DNA of 64,000 bases from Desulfovibrio subterraneus (GCF_013340285.1 NZ_BLVO01000004.1:124001-188000); one strand, 5' to 3'; positions 17,300 through 25,664 are shown, counted from the stretch's first letter. Notes: generated by a model not told the origin, from the letters alone. Made by a program: numbers and translations.

Positions 17300-17333
17300 A
17301 AAAGCCCCGCATGCATCATGCGGGGCTTTTAAA
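17300..17333 (+). terminator. Terminator of acs
   Basis: A 14-bp perfect stem (AAAAGCCCCGCATG with its complement), three-base loop CAT, ending in TTTT. It lies 25 bases after the acs stop. Confidence 0.9.
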
Positions 17334-17335
17334 AT

Positions 17336-17390
17336 GGTTGGTATTTTTATGTCTCCGACGGGCAGGGGGATAATCCCCCTGCACCCATGC
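17336..17390 (+). repeat. Dispersed intergenic repeat, variant partial copy 4
   Basis: Directly after the acs terminator the sequence TTGGTATTTTTATGTCTCCGA continues into a GGGCAGG...CCTGCACC module, matching the 5' part of the other copies. The hairpin is different in sequence but stronger: a 10-bp palindrome (GCAGGGGGAT with ATCCCCCTGC around a single A). The 3' half of the element is missing or unrecognisable. The remaining bases to 17,551 hold nothing I recognise. Confidence 0.55.
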
Positions 17391-17551
17391 GAGCGACAGA
17401 ACTCATTGGCCTGGCCACATATACGTCTTAATGCAGTCTGTGTTTTCATTCATGCAGGGTTTGTCTCAAAGAATAGCTGGAGTTACAAACAAGACCAACC
17501 TTACTTGATATTCACTCTGCACTCACCCGCAACGCATCCTTCACTTGTCTT

Positions 17552-18520
17552 TCAAGGCAAATCAGTTCCCAGAATCCAGCCTTCCGTCCGCCGCATGCAT
17601 TCCAGAGCCTTGTTGCGGACTTCGGCACTGCCATCCACCGCATCGGCATGCTCCGATGGCATGCCCCAATCCCCCAGATGACTTGCACAGGCGACCTGCA
17701 CCGCACAGAGAAAGGCATCCAGATAATCGCCGCGCCAGTCATGCAGCATGGTTTCGGCAAAGACGTAAGGCACATCCAAGACAAGTCCGCCGTTCTGTTC
17801 TGCATACACGGCAAGCCCCTGCACCAGTCGCCCCCTGTTCTGCGCCCTCTGCTCCCTCTGTGCCGCTGGGCCTTCCTTGTAGGAATCGGAACCGATCACG
17901 GCCCGCGCCACAAGAGCGGGATAGGCTTCCAGCAACAGGCGGGAATCACCTCTCATGCGCAGCGGAAACACATCGGCCCCGCTTTCCAGAACAATGGGGG
18001 CAAGCGCATGAAACATGCGCCCCACCGGCACATAGGCAAGGCTCATGGGGCTTATGGCATTGGCGGCCACGTCCGTCAGCCTGCGGATGAGCTTGCGTCC
18101 CTTGGGGCGCTTGGCCATGACCGCATAAATTGCCTCTGCATACTCTTCCCTCGACAGGCTGCCCGCATGACGCACATAGACTTCCCATTCTGCAGGCCAG
18201 CCCGCTTCTGCCAGAAATTCCGCAGCCTGACCGAAGGGAAAGTCCAACCCAGCAATCCAGCTGTACCCGCCGTCGGACGGGTCTGCAGCGTCAGCGCATT
18301 GCCCAACAGCACTGCATTGCACAATGAACCGACGTTGCACATCAAGCTGGTATTGCGCGTCAGCAAGAGCGTGCCGGAAATCGACAACCGATTCCAGCCC
18401 CCGCAGGGAAAGCAGGGTCAGCCTGTTCCCCTCCAACGTGCAGATGGCGCAGGTAATGGGCTTTTGCCGCGACGGGGCGGATGTCATGTCAAAACCGCAT
18501 ATGGTGCGCGCAGCGGGCAT
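17552..18520 (-). CDS. DUF429-family protein of unknown function
   Basis: A 322-residue protein. The N-terminus MPAARTICGFDMTSAPSRQK and the later WIAGLDFPFG resemble the DUF429 family, which has an RNase H-like fold with conserved acidic residues (GxD and DxPxG). Charged helical segments follow (REEYAEAIYAVMAKRPKGRK), then the C-terminal DWRGDYLDAFLCAVQVA, where a conserved Asp is expected. A nuclease activity has been predicted for the family but not shown here. The ATG at 18520 is chosen over one five codons upstream because GGAGGTTCC precedes it directly. A strong terminator for the upstream mqn genes ends only about 15 bases before this start. Confidence 0.7.
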   Translation of the reverse strand: MPAARTICGFDMTSAPSRQKPITCAICTLEGNRLTLLSLRGLESVVDFRHALADAQYQLDVQRRFIVQCSAVGQCADAADPSDGGYSWIAGLDFPFGQAAEFLAEAGWPAEWEVYVRHAGSLSREEYAEAIYAVMAKRPKGRKLIRRLTDVAANAISPMSLAYVPVGRMFHALAPIVLESGADVFPLRMRGDSRLLLEAYPALVARAVIGSDSYKEGPAAQREQRAQNRGRLVQGLAVYAEQNGGLVLDVPYVFAETMLHDWRGDYLDAFLCAVQVACASHLGDWGMPSEHADAVDGSAEVRNKALECMRRTEGWILGTDLP

Positions 18521-18534
18521 GGAACCTCCGTTCA

Positions 18535-18563
18535 ATAAAAAAGCGGCGTGATGGTCACGCCGC
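18535..18563 (-). terminator. Terminator downstream of the mqnE-mqnC-mqnA genes
   Basis: On the minus strand GCGGCGTGA and TCACGCCGC form a 9-bp stem with a three-base loop, followed by six Ts. It lies about 145 bases after the mqnA stop and directly before the ribosome-binding site of the DUF429 gene, so it could act as an attenuator for that gene. Confidence 0.88.
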
Positions 18564-18653
18564 TTTCAATATCCTGCAATCCTGTCCCGCGCAAATCCCT
18601 GCGGACTGCTGCGGAAAGCTGTACTGTCCGATCGCCTTGGTCTGGTTGATCAG

Positions 18654-18697
18654 CCTGAACAAGCTAAACAGGCTGAACAGGCTGAAAGGCTGAACAG
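18654..18697. repeat. Short tandem repeat, 9-base unit
   Basis: Five consecutive units of the type GCTGAACAG (variants CCTGAACAA, GCTAAACAG and an 8-base GCTGAAAG), between mqnA and its terminator. No coding role is apparent; the plus-strand reading as Leu-Asn-Lys/Arg units lacks a ribosome-binding site. Confidence 0.65.
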
Positions 18698-18706
18698 GCA
18701 TTGTGC

Positions 18707-19588
18707 CTAATCGTCTTCAGGCTCCTGCCTGCATTCGGGCGGCGTCATGGTGCCATGGTCATAGAACACCAGCTCGGGCACAGCAGGAATCTCACCGGCT
18801 TCGGCAAGACGCCGGTAGAAGAGGCGCAGCCCCTCCTGCTCCTTTGTCCGCAGGTTGTAGACAAGCCCCTTGGTGAAGTAGGTGCGCATGTCTTCCTTGG
18901 ACAGGTAGCCCGTGTCCGCAGCCATGGAAACCATCTGCTCCATATTGGCCACGCCCCAATCCTTGGCGCGGATGAACAGCGTTGCGGGATCGCGGTTGAA
19001 GCAGCCATCTTCCACGGCCTTGCGGGAGATGACCCACACACCAAAAATGAAGGGCAGGCCGGTCCATTCGCGCCACGCCTCGCCAAGGTCCATGCGATAG
19101 GGATAGCGGTCGTCGGAACGCAGCCGCAGGGCATCGTCGCCGATGCACAGGGCTGCCGTGGGCAGATCGCCCGATTCAATGCTCTCCATCACCGAGCCGG
19201 TTTCATACTGCACGTTGATCTTGAGATAATCGCGGAACAGCATGCGTAGCAGGCATGCCGAGGTGTGTGACTGCGCCGTAGTGAGCACGGTTTCGCCCTC
19301 AAGCTCCCATATGGGCTTGCGGCTTATGAGCAACACGCTCATCACAGGGCCGCAGCTGCCTATGGCGATGTCCGGCACCAGATAATACTGGTCGGCATGG
19401 CGGGCATATTCAACGGATGATGCAGAGGCCACATGCAGTTCGCCCCGCGCCATCATGTCATTCAATTCAGCGGGTGCGCCATACACGAGCTTGAAGTCAC
19501 GTCCCATGACACCGCTTTCCATGGGGTAGTAGATGGGCAGCACGTTCAGATATCTGATGCGCCCTATGCGTAGTTCCTTTTCAGTCAA
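18707..19588 (-). CDS. mqnA: Chorismate dehydratase (futalosine menaquinone pathway)
   Basis: A 293-residue protein of the MqnA/MqnD periplasmic-binding-like fold. GRIRYLNVLPIYYPME at the start, VASASSVEYARHADQYYLVP, and FIFGVWVISRKAVED are characteristic of MqnA, which dehydrates chorismate to 3-enolpyruvylbenzoate, the first step of the route. The start is a TTG at 19588: AGAGGTG lies five bases before it, it immediately follows the mqnC stop, and no ATG occurs before residue 23. The gene is the last of the minus-strand mqn cluster. Confidence 0.92.
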   Translation of the reverse strand: MTEKELRIGRIRYLNVLPIYYPMESGVMGRDFKLVYGAPAELNDMMARGELHVASASSVEYARHADQYYLVPDIAIGSCGPVMSVLLISRKPIWELEGETVLTTAQSHTSACLLRMLFRDYLKINVQYETGSVMESIESGDLPTAALCIGDDALRLRSDDRYPYRMDLGEAWREWTGLPFIFGVWVISRKAVEDGCFNRDPATLFIRAKDWGVANMEQMVSMAADTGYLSKEDMRTYFTKGLVYNLRTKEQEGLRLFYRRLAEAGEIPAVPELVFYDHGTMTPPECRQEPEDD

Positions 19589-19589
19589 G

Positions 19590-20705
19590 CTACACCTCTG
19601 GCTGGGGATCGATGAATTCGTAGGTCATGTTGCGCTGGCGGGGTTCAAAGCCTGCTGCGCGGACTATCTTGTGGATATCTGCGCGGGAAAGGCGGAAGGA
19701 AACTCCGGCGGCGGCCACCACGTTCTCTTCGATCATCAGAGAGCCGAAGTCGTTGGCACCGTAATACAGGGCCAGCTGGGCAATTTCCGGTCCCATGGTC
19801 ACCCACGAAGCCTGAATGTTATCCACGTTGTCCAGCACGATGCGCGACAGCGCAAGCACGCGCAGATACCCGGGAGCCGGTTCGGGCGTTACCTTGATAT
19901 TGGTGTTTCCGGGCTGGAAGGTCCACGGAATGAAGGCGGTAAACCCGCCCGTGCGGTCCTGCACTTCACGCACGGCAAAAAGATGTTCAATGCGGTGCAG
20001 GTGCGTTTCCTCATGCCCGAACATCATGGTCGCCGTAGTGCGCAGGTCCTGATAATGGGCCTCTTCCATCACTGCCAGCCAGCGTGAGGCGCTGCACTTG
20101 TTGGGAGAAACCTTGCTGCGCACTTCGTCCACCAGAATCTCTGCACCGCCACCGGGAATGGAATCCAGACCGGCCGCGCGCAGACGGGCGATGACTTCTT
20201 TCACCATCAGCCCTTCCAGCTCCGCAAAGAAAACGATTTCCGGCGGCGAGAAGGCATGCACGTGGATGGAAGGATAGGTCTCCTTTATCCAGCGAATCAT
20301 GTCCTCATACCATTCCAGACGCAGATCGGGATGATGCCCGCCCTGCATGAGAATCTGCGTGCCGCCGAGAGCAATGGTTTCCTCTATCTTGCGGCCAAGC
20401 TCCTCGCGGGTGATCACATAGCCGCCCTGCTCCTCCGCCTTTTCAGGGGGGCAGAAGAAGGCACAGAACCGGCAGGCGCAAACACATATGTTGGAATAAT
20501 TGATATTGCGGTCAGCCACATAGGTGACGATGGTGTCAGGGTGCTTGCGCAGGCGCACGGCATGGGCAAGGGAGCCGAGGGTAAACAGGCTTGCCTGCTC
20601 ATACAGCACCCGTGCCTCGGCAAAATCTATGCGCCCGCCCCGCAGCACTTTTTCTGCCACGGCAATGACGGCCGGATTCTCGTTGAACGCGCTGCCGGAC
20701 ATCAT
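19590..20705 (-). CDS. mqnC: Cyclic dehypoxanthinyl futalosine synthase
   Basis: A 371-residue radical SAM enzyme. The cluster-binding cysteines are C74-x3-C78-x2-C81 (ICVCACRFCAFF), followed by GGTQILMQGGHHPDL and PGGGAEIL. It cyclises dehypoxanthine futalosine in menaquinone synthesis. An AGGAGGTG site precedes the ATG at 20705, which overlaps the mqnE stop as ATGA, so the pair is translationally coupled. The C-terminal GASWxxMGP-like segment (IQASWVTMGPEIAQLALYYGAN, split here as IQASWVTMGP and LALYYGAND) separates MqnC from MqnE. Confidence 0.95.
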   Translation of the reverse strand: MMSGSAFNENPAVIAVAEKVLRGGRIDFAEARVLYEQASLFTLGSLAHAVRLRKHPDTIVTYVADRNINYSNICVCACRFCAFFCPPEKAEEQGGYVITREELGRKIEETIALGGTQILMQGGHHPDLRLEWYEDMIRWIKETYPSIHVHAFSPPEIVFFAELEGLMVKEVIARLRAAGLDSIPGGGAEILVDEVRSKVSPNKCSASRWLAVMEEAHYQDLRTTATMMFGHEETHLHRIEHLFAVREVQDRTGGFTAFIPWTFQPGNTNIKVTPEPAPGYLRVLALSRIVLDNVDNIQASWVTMGPEIAQLALYYGANDFGSLMIEENVVAAAGVSFRLSRADIHKIVRAAGFEPRQRNMTYEFIDPQPEV

Positions 20706-21856
20706 GCGGCACCTCCTTTGCCTGCGCAGCCGCAGGCAGAAGCACCTGACTGCACGGGGTTGTAGAAAGCATCGCGGCGCACCGGGGTGAAACCGGAACG
20801 GCGGATCATCTCATCAAGCTGCACCGTGGTCATGGCCTGATCGGACTGGGCACCGGCATCGTGACCGATCTTTTCTTCCACGATGGTGCCGTCCAGATCG
20901 TCGGCCCCAAAGTACAGGGCGGTCTGCGCCGTTTTCACGCCCAGCATCACCCAGTAGGACTTGATGTGCGGAATATTGTCCAGCATGAGGCGGCACAGGG
21001 CGATGGTCTTGAGCTTGTCCAGACCGTTGTGCTCGCCGTAGCGTTCCGCAGGGAGCTTGAGCAGGCTGTTTTCCGTGAGGAACGGCAGGGGAATGCAGCA
21101 GGTGAACCCGCCGGAAATATCCTGCTGGCGACGCAGTCTGTCCAGATGGTCCAGCCTGTCTTCAATGGACTCTATATGACCGAAAAGAATGGAACAGTTT
21201 GTGGAAATGCCAAGGGAATGCGCTTCGCCGTGCACGCGCAGCCATTCATCCGCCGTGGACTTGCGCGGGCATATCTGCTCACGCACGGCAGGCGCGAATA
21301 TCTCGGCACCGCCGCCGGGCATCATTTCAAGCCCTGCCGCCTTCAGGCGGGTAAGCACTTCAAGGGTGGTAATGCCTTCAAGGTGGGCAAAGTGGGCAAT
21401 TTCCACAGCCGTGAACGCCTTCACCACAATGGAGGGGAAAGCAGCCTTCACCTTGCGTATGGATTCTTCGAAAAAGGAAAGGGGCAAGGTGGGGTGACAA
21501 CCGCCCACGATATGGATTTCGTTGAAGGGCATGCCGTCGTGGTCGGAAATCTTGCCGACGATGTCGTCCACCGAAAGGCGGTACGCACCGGGCTGTTCCG
21601 CCTTCTCTTTCTGGAAGGCGCAGAACAGGCACCCGTTCACGCAAATGTTTGTGTAATTGACGTGTCTGTTCAGAACGTAATAGGCTTTGTCCCCGTTCAG
21701 ACGGGTGCGCGCATGATGCGCAAGAGCACCAACGGCGTTCATATCGTTACAGGCAAAGAGCCGCGCGCCGTCTTCGACGCTCAGGCGCTCGCCCGCGAGA
21801 ACCGCATCATGAATGCGTGCCAGCCCCAGGCGGGCAAAATGGTCGGCAGTGAGCAT
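20702..21856 (-). CDS. mqnE: Aminofutalosine synthase
   Basis: A 384-residue radical SAM enzyme with C72-x3-C76-x2-C79 (NICVNGCLFCAFQ). HIVGGCHPTLPL and MPGGGAEIF follow, as in MqnE. It joins 3-enolpyruvylbenzoate to the adenosine part of SAM, giving aminofutalosine. The ATG at 21856 has GGAGGAATTC upstream; an earlier ATG at 21886 adds ten residues with no such site. An unusual GC-rich C-terminal tail (SACGCAGKGG) has two cysteines. It is the first gene of the minus-strand cluster and diverges from mqnD. Confidence 0.95.
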   Translation of the reverse strand: MLTADHFARLGLARIHDAVLAGERLSVEDGARLFACNDMNAVGALAHHARTRLNGDKAYYVLNRHVNYTNICVNGCLFCAFQKEKAEQPGAYRLSVDDIVGKISDHDGMPFNEIHIVGGCHPTLPLSFFEESIRKVKAAFPSIVVKAFTAVEIAHFAHLEGITTLEVLTRLKAAGLEMMPGGGAEIFAPAVREQICPRKSTADEWLRVHGEAHSLGISTNCSILFGHIESIEDRLDHLDRLRRQQDISGGFTCCIPLPFLTENSLLKLPAERYGEHNGLDKLKTIALCRLMLDNIPHIKSYWVMLGVKTAQTALYFGADDLDGTIVEEKIGHDAGAQSDQAMTTVQLDEMIRRSGFTPVRRDAFYNPVQSGASACGCAGKGGAA

Positions 21857-21882
21857 GAATTCCTCCGCTGTTTGGCGACGTT

Positions 21883-21912
21883 GCATCCCCTTTTCCGCAA
21901 GCGGAGGGATGC
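21883..21912 (-). promoter_or_regulatory. Hairpin in the mqnE leader
   Basis: GCATCCC pairs with GGGATGC around an inner CCGC/GCGG hairpin with an AA loop. It lies 27 bases upstream of the mqnE start on the probable leader mRNA. No riboswitch class fits; it may only be a structured leader. Confidence 0.35.
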
Positions 21913-22004
21913 GCTACGCCGGGTCGTGAGTATCTGCTCAGACCCCCGCCATGTCAACCTTAAGCACAGCAAACCGGCCATTTGACGGCCTTCAGGTAGC
22001 AACC

Positions 22005-22844
22005 ATGCAACGTTTTGAACTCGGCATTTCCCCCTGCCCCAACGACACTTTCATTTTTTACGCCCTTGCCAACGGGCGCATAGACCTGCCCTTTTCCGTA
22101 GACCTGTTCATGGCGGACGTGGAGCAGCTCAACGCACGCGCCCGCAAGGCGGACATAGCCGTTACCAAGCTCTCGGTAGCCGCCATGGTGGACGCGCTGG
22201 ACAACTACATTCTGCTGCGGGCCGGCGGGGCGCTGGGCTACGGCTGCGGCCCCATAATGGTGGCAAAGGAAAATGCCTGCGTTTCCAGCCTTGCCAATGC
22301 CCGTATAGCCATTCCCGGCCGTATGACCACGGCAAACATGCTGCTCTCTCTGCATGGCGTGCACAAGGGGGAGCGTGTCGAAATGGTGTTTGATGAGGTC
22401 ATGCCCGCGGTTGCGCGCGGCGATGTTGCCGCAGGCGTGGTAATACACGAAGGCCGCTTCACCTATGCCGGTTACGGACTGGAAAAACTCTTCGACCTCG
22501 GCAAGTGGTGGGAAGACGCAACCACCCTGCCCATTCCGCTCGGGGCCATTGCGGTGCGTCGCGATCTGGGCATGGAAACGGCTCTGGCTCTCGAAGACGC
22601 CATCCGCCGCAGTCTTGCCTTTGTGCAGGCCAATCCGGAAGAAGCACGCGCATGGATCAAGCAGCACGCGCAGGAAATGGACGACACGGTCATAGACCGC
22701 CATATCGAAACCTTCGTCAACAATTTCAGCATGGAACTCGGCGAGGCCGGTCAGGACGCCATACGTATTCTGCTGGAAAAGGCATTCGAAATTGCAGGAC
22801 GCCCCATGCCAGACCTGCCTCTTTTCGTTCAGGATCAGTCCTGA
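22005..22844 (+). CDS. mqnD: 1,4-dihydroxy-6-naphthoate synthase
   Basis: A 279-residue protein. The N-terminal FELGISPCPNDTFIFYALANG is the MqnD hallmark (quoted here as LGISPCPNDTFIFYAL), followed by VTKLSVAAM, GCGPIMVAK, IAIPGRMTTANMLL, GVVIHEGRFTY and PLGAIAVRRDL. The conserved His in VIHEGR is the proposed catalytic base. It cleaves cyclic dehypoxanthine futalosine to dihydroxynaphthoate. The ATG at 22005 is preceded by AGGT at nine to ten bases; an ATG 18 codons upstream lacks a site. It diverges from mqnE, and the 148 bases between them must hold both promoters. Confidence 0.94.
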   Translation: MQRFELGISPCPNDTFIFYALANGRIDLPFSVDLFMADVEQLNARARKADIAVTKLSVAAMVDALDNYILLRAGGALGYGCGPIMVAKENACVSSLANARIAIPGRMTTANMLLSLHGVHKGERVEMVFDEVMPAVARGDVAAGVVIHEGRFTYAGYGLEKLFDLGKWWEDATTLPIPLGAIAVRRDLGMETALALEDAIRRSLAFVQANPEEARAWIKQHAQEMDDTVIDRHIETFVNNFSMELGEAGQDAIRILLEKAFEIAGRPMPDLPLFVQDQS

Positions 22845-22982
22845 TTATTAGCTTACAAAACAAGGGCCTATTGCCTTTACCCACAAATGTGGTCTAGTAT
22901 TGCAATCTGAGGCTGAACGGGCAGGCGTATTGCCGCGCCCGCCAGCCTCTGCAGCACCTTCCGGCCACAGGGAGCATGGCAG

Positions 22983-24203
22983 ATGACGGACATCAACACC
23001 CCGGAAAACATGATCAACAGCTTTCTCAGGATCAGTGACGAACTGAACCAGCTGAAGGACGTTGATACCATTCTCGACAGGACTCTGCTCGAAGTCCGGG
23101 CGCTGACCAATGCGGATGCCGGTTCCATCTTCCTTGTGGAAGAGGACCAGCTGCGCTTCAGCTATGTCCACAACGACACCCTTTTTGCCAAGGATGCCAC
23201 CAACGCGGCGGTCTATTCCAACTTCGCCGTTCCCATAACCGAGAAATCCATTGTTGGATATTCGGCCCTGTCCGGTGAAACGCTGGTCATTGACGATGCT
23301 TACAACCTGCCGGCCGGCACGCCTTTCAGCTTTAACGAGTCCTACGACAGGGCCACCGGCTACCACACAACGTCCATCATGGCCATTCCGCTCAAGATGG
23401 CGCAGGGCAAACTTGTGGGCGTAATGCAGATTCTCAACGCCAAGGACAGCTATGGCAGGTACATCCCCTTTGACAAACAGGCGAAGACCTACGTCACCCT
23501 TTTTGCCAACAACACGGCCATAGCCATTGAACGCGGTATTCTGACCCGCGAACTGATTCTGCGCATGATGAAGATGGCCGAGCTGCGCGACCCTTCGGAA
23601 ACCGGCGCTCACGTCCAGCGTGTAGGGGCCTATTCCGCCGAAATCTATCACCGCTACGCCCTGAACAAGGGAACGCCCATCAGGGAACTGAAGCGCACCA
23701 AAGACCTTCTCCGCCTTGCCGCCATGCTGCACGATGTGGGCAAGGTGGGCATTTCCGATTCCATTCTCAAAAAGCCCGCCAAGCTGACCGAAGAGGAATT
23801 CGGCGTCATAAAGATGCACACGGTGTTCGGCGCAAGGCTGTTTGAGAATGCCACATCCGACCTTGATGTCATGTGCCGCGACATTGCCCTGAACCACCAT
23901 GAAAAGTGGGTGGGCAACGGGTATCCCGGTGTCATGGACAACGTCTTCGAAGGGCAGCCGCATCTGGGCAAGCGCGGTAAATCCGGCGAAGAGATTCCCC
24001 TTGTGGCCCGCATATGTGCTCTGGCCGATGTGTATGATGCCCTTGTCTCCGCACGTTCCTACAAGGATCCCTACCCGGAGGACAAAGTGCTTGATATCAT
24101 CCGGCAGGACACCGGCACCCATTTCGATCCGGAAGTGGTGGAAGCCTTCATGCAGATTCACGACGTCATTCTGGCCATTCGCGCCAAGTACAACCAGAAG
24201 TAA
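22983..24203 (+). CDS. GAF-domain HD-GYP phosphodiesterase (c-di-GMP)
   Basis: A 406-residue cytoplasmic signalling protein. A GAF sensor domain covers residues about 20-190 (ALTNADAGSIFLVEED, TSIMAIPLK, GVMQILNAK). An HD-GYP domain follows from about 200, with LHDVGKVGI (HD) near 253 and HHEKWVGNGYP near 305, then ICALADVYDALVSARSYKDP. The HD and HHExxxGxGYP motifs are complete, so c-di-GMP hydrolysis is expected. GGGAG lies eight bases before the ATG. The gene is flanked by its own terminator. Confidence 0.93.
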   Translation: MTDINTPENMINSFLRISDELNQLKDVDTILDRTLLEVRALTNADAGSIFLVEEDQLRFSYVHNDTLFAKDATNAAVYSNFAVPITEKSIVGYSALSGETLVIDDAYNLPAGTPFSFNESYDRATGYHTTSIMAIPLKMAQGKLVGVMQILNAKDSYGRYIPFDKQAKTYVTLFANNTAIAIERGILTRELILRMMKMAELRDPSETGAHVQRVGAYSAEIYHRYALNKGTPIRELKRTKDLLRLAAMLHDVGKVGISDSILKKPAKLTEEEFGVIKMHTVFGARLFENATSDLDVMCRDIALNHHEKWVGNGYPGVMDNVFEGQPHLGKRGKSGEEIPLVARICALADVYDALVSARSYKDPYPEDKVLDIIRQDTGTHFDPEVVEAFMQIHDVILAIRAKYNQK

Positions 24204-24224
24204 CGCCCGCTTTCGCGGGCGTTT
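24202..24224 (+). terminator. Terminator of the GAF/HD-GYP gene, first copy
   Basis: CGCCCGC and GCGGGCG pair around the loop TTTC and are followed by TTT; the hairpin starts at the stop codon. An identical 23-base segment recurs at 24,385-24,407 on the other side of repeat copy 2. Confidence 0.8.
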
Positions 24225-24229
24225 CAAGT

Positions 24230-24384
24230 TAATGGCAAACCCTCGTTTTCAGTAAAACCGCATTTCCGTTAAGCCGGAACTGAAGTCCAGAAACGAATTT
24301 TCATCGCGTATACGAGGTTCAGGAACGTTAGGTTCCTCCCCGGCGGAGCCAAAAATACCAAAAAATGACTTCGTCAGCAGTCTG
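24230..24384 (-). repeat. Dispersed intergenic repeat, copy 2
   Basis: The minus strand reads CAGACTGCTGACGAAGTCAT, TTTGGCTCCGCCGGGGAGG, AACCTAACGTTCCTGAACCTC, GTATACGCGATGAAAATTCG, GTTCCGGCTTAACGG and a TACTGAAAACGAGG end, each quoted in part. It is closely similar to copies 1 and 3. It sits exactly between two identical terminator hairpins, a duplication of at least 23 bases. Confidence 0.87.
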
Positions 24385-24408
24385 AACGCCCGCTTTCGCG
24401 GGCGTTTT
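24385..24408 (+). terminator. Duplicate terminator, second copy
   Basis: Identical to the hairpin at 24,202 (CGCCCGC-TTTC-GCGGGCG) with four Ts after the stem. It lies six bases from the stop of the convergent oxidoreductase gene and may serve both strands, although the T run faces the plus strand. Confidence 0.8.
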
Positions 24409-24413
24409 CATGT

Positions 24414-25391
24414 CTACACCATCAGTATGGTAGATCCTGTCGTATTGCGGGCTTCCAGCGCCCGATGCGCTGCCGCTGCCTCATGCAGGGCAAAACGCTG
24501 GCCGATGGAAATGTGCACGGCTCCCTTCTGCACCACCTCAAACAGATCACGAGCATGGGCCAAAAGATCTTCCCGCGCCTCGGTATAGTGCATGAGGCTC
24601 GGGCGGGTGAGAAACAGCGATCCCTTGGCCGCCAGTATGCCGGGATCAAAAGGCGGCACAGAGCCGGAGGACTGGCCGAAGGATACCAGCATGCCCATGG
24701 GCCTGAGACAGCTCAGGGACTTCATGAACGTGCTCTTGCCCACGGAATCGTACACCACGTCCACGCCCCTGCCTTCGGTCAGCTGCATGACCTTGGCGAC
24801 AAAATCCTCATCACGGTAGAGAATTGGATGCTGGCAGCCGTTTGCGCGGGCCACTTCCGCCTTGGCAACCGAACCCACCGTGCCGATAACGGTAGCCCCG
24901 AGGTGCCGCGCCCATTGGCAGACCACCGACCCCACGCCACCTGCGGCAGCGTGAATGAGAATCGTATCCCCTGCCTTGAGCGGAAAACAGCCGAAGAGCA
25001 GATAGCGGGCTGTCATGCCGCGCAGCATCATGCCTGCGGCCTGATCGAAGGGAATGGCATCCGGCAGCGGTACCAGCCTGCGGGCCGGAATGAGCCGCAC
25101 TTCGGCATAGGCACCGGGAGGATTGCCCGCATAGGCCACCCTGTCTCCGGGCCTGAATTCGGTAACTCCGTCTCCCACCGCCTCCACCACACCGGCACCT
25201 TCCATCCCGATTATTGCAGGCAGAGTGGGCAGCGGATAGAGCCCGCTGCGGTGATACACATCTATGAAGTTGACACCGACAGCCACGTGGCGAAGCAACA
25301 CCTCTCCGGATGACGGTTCACCGGGATCATATGCCTCCCACTGGAGCATGTCGGGTCCGCCTGTCGCATGCATGCGGATCGCGTGAGTCAT
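24414..25391 (-). CDS. Quinone oxidoreductase-like (zeta-crystallin type) zinc-independent alcohol dehydrogenase family protein
   Basis: A 325-residue medium-chain reductase. NFIDVYHRSGLYP near residue 40 and IGMEGAGVVEAVG are the QOR signatures, and DTILIHAAAGGVGSVVCQWA is the NADPH-binding Rossmann motif, followed by DVVYDSVGKSTF. It reduces quinones one electron at a time, or other enones, using NADPH. The zinc-ligand cysteines of alcohol dehydrogenases are absent. AAGGAGAG precedes the ATG at 25391; longer frames upstream are not homologous. It converges with the HD-GYP gene across repeat copy 2. Confidence 0.92.
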   Translation of the reverse strand: MTHAIRMHATGGPDMLQWEAYDPGEPSSGEVLLRHVAVGVNFIDVYHRSGLYPLPTLPAIIGMEGAGVVEAVGDGVTEFRPGDRVAYAGNPPGAYAEVRLIPARRLVPLPDAIPFDQAAGMMLRGMTARYLLFGCFPLKAGDTILIHAAAGGVGSVVCQWARHLGATVIGTVGSVAKAEVARANGCQHPILYRDEDFVAKVMQLTEGRGVDVVYDSVGKSTFMKSLSCLRPMGMLVSFGQSSGSVPPFDPGILAAKGSLFLTRPSLMHYTEAREDLLAHARDLFEVVQKGAVHISIGQRFALHEAAAAHRALEARNTTGSTILMV

Positions 25392-25603
25392 ATATATCTC
25401 TCCTTGCTGCGGGCTGCCCGTTCCGGAACACCCGAAAGCGGACTCCCACGGTTCCATATATACCGCAATCCGGCGATTCGTGTGAAGCCCAAATGCATAG
25501 CAGGCACAAAAAGACTTCGCCTGCACTCCGGTGCTACTCGGCACTCACTTTCCGCCCCACCTCGACAAACCGCACCACGCCTCTCCGGTACCTGGCAAAG
25601 GCA

Positions 25604-25639
25604 CAAAAAAAGAGCCGGATGCGCATAAACGCATCCGGC
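25604..25639 (-). terminator. Terminator of the rhodanese lipoprotein gene
   Basis: On the minus strand GCCGGATGCG and CGCATCCGGC form a 10-bp stem with a six-base loop, followed by TCTTTTTTT. It starts 25 bases after the stop codon. The rest of the gap from 25,392 to 25,664 holds nothing recognisable. Confidence 0.93.
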
Positions 25640-25664
25640 CCAGAACAAGCTGCTCGCAGCGGAA

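Noticed and set aside
18654-18697. CRISPR-like array
   Set aside because: The units are nine bases with no spacers.
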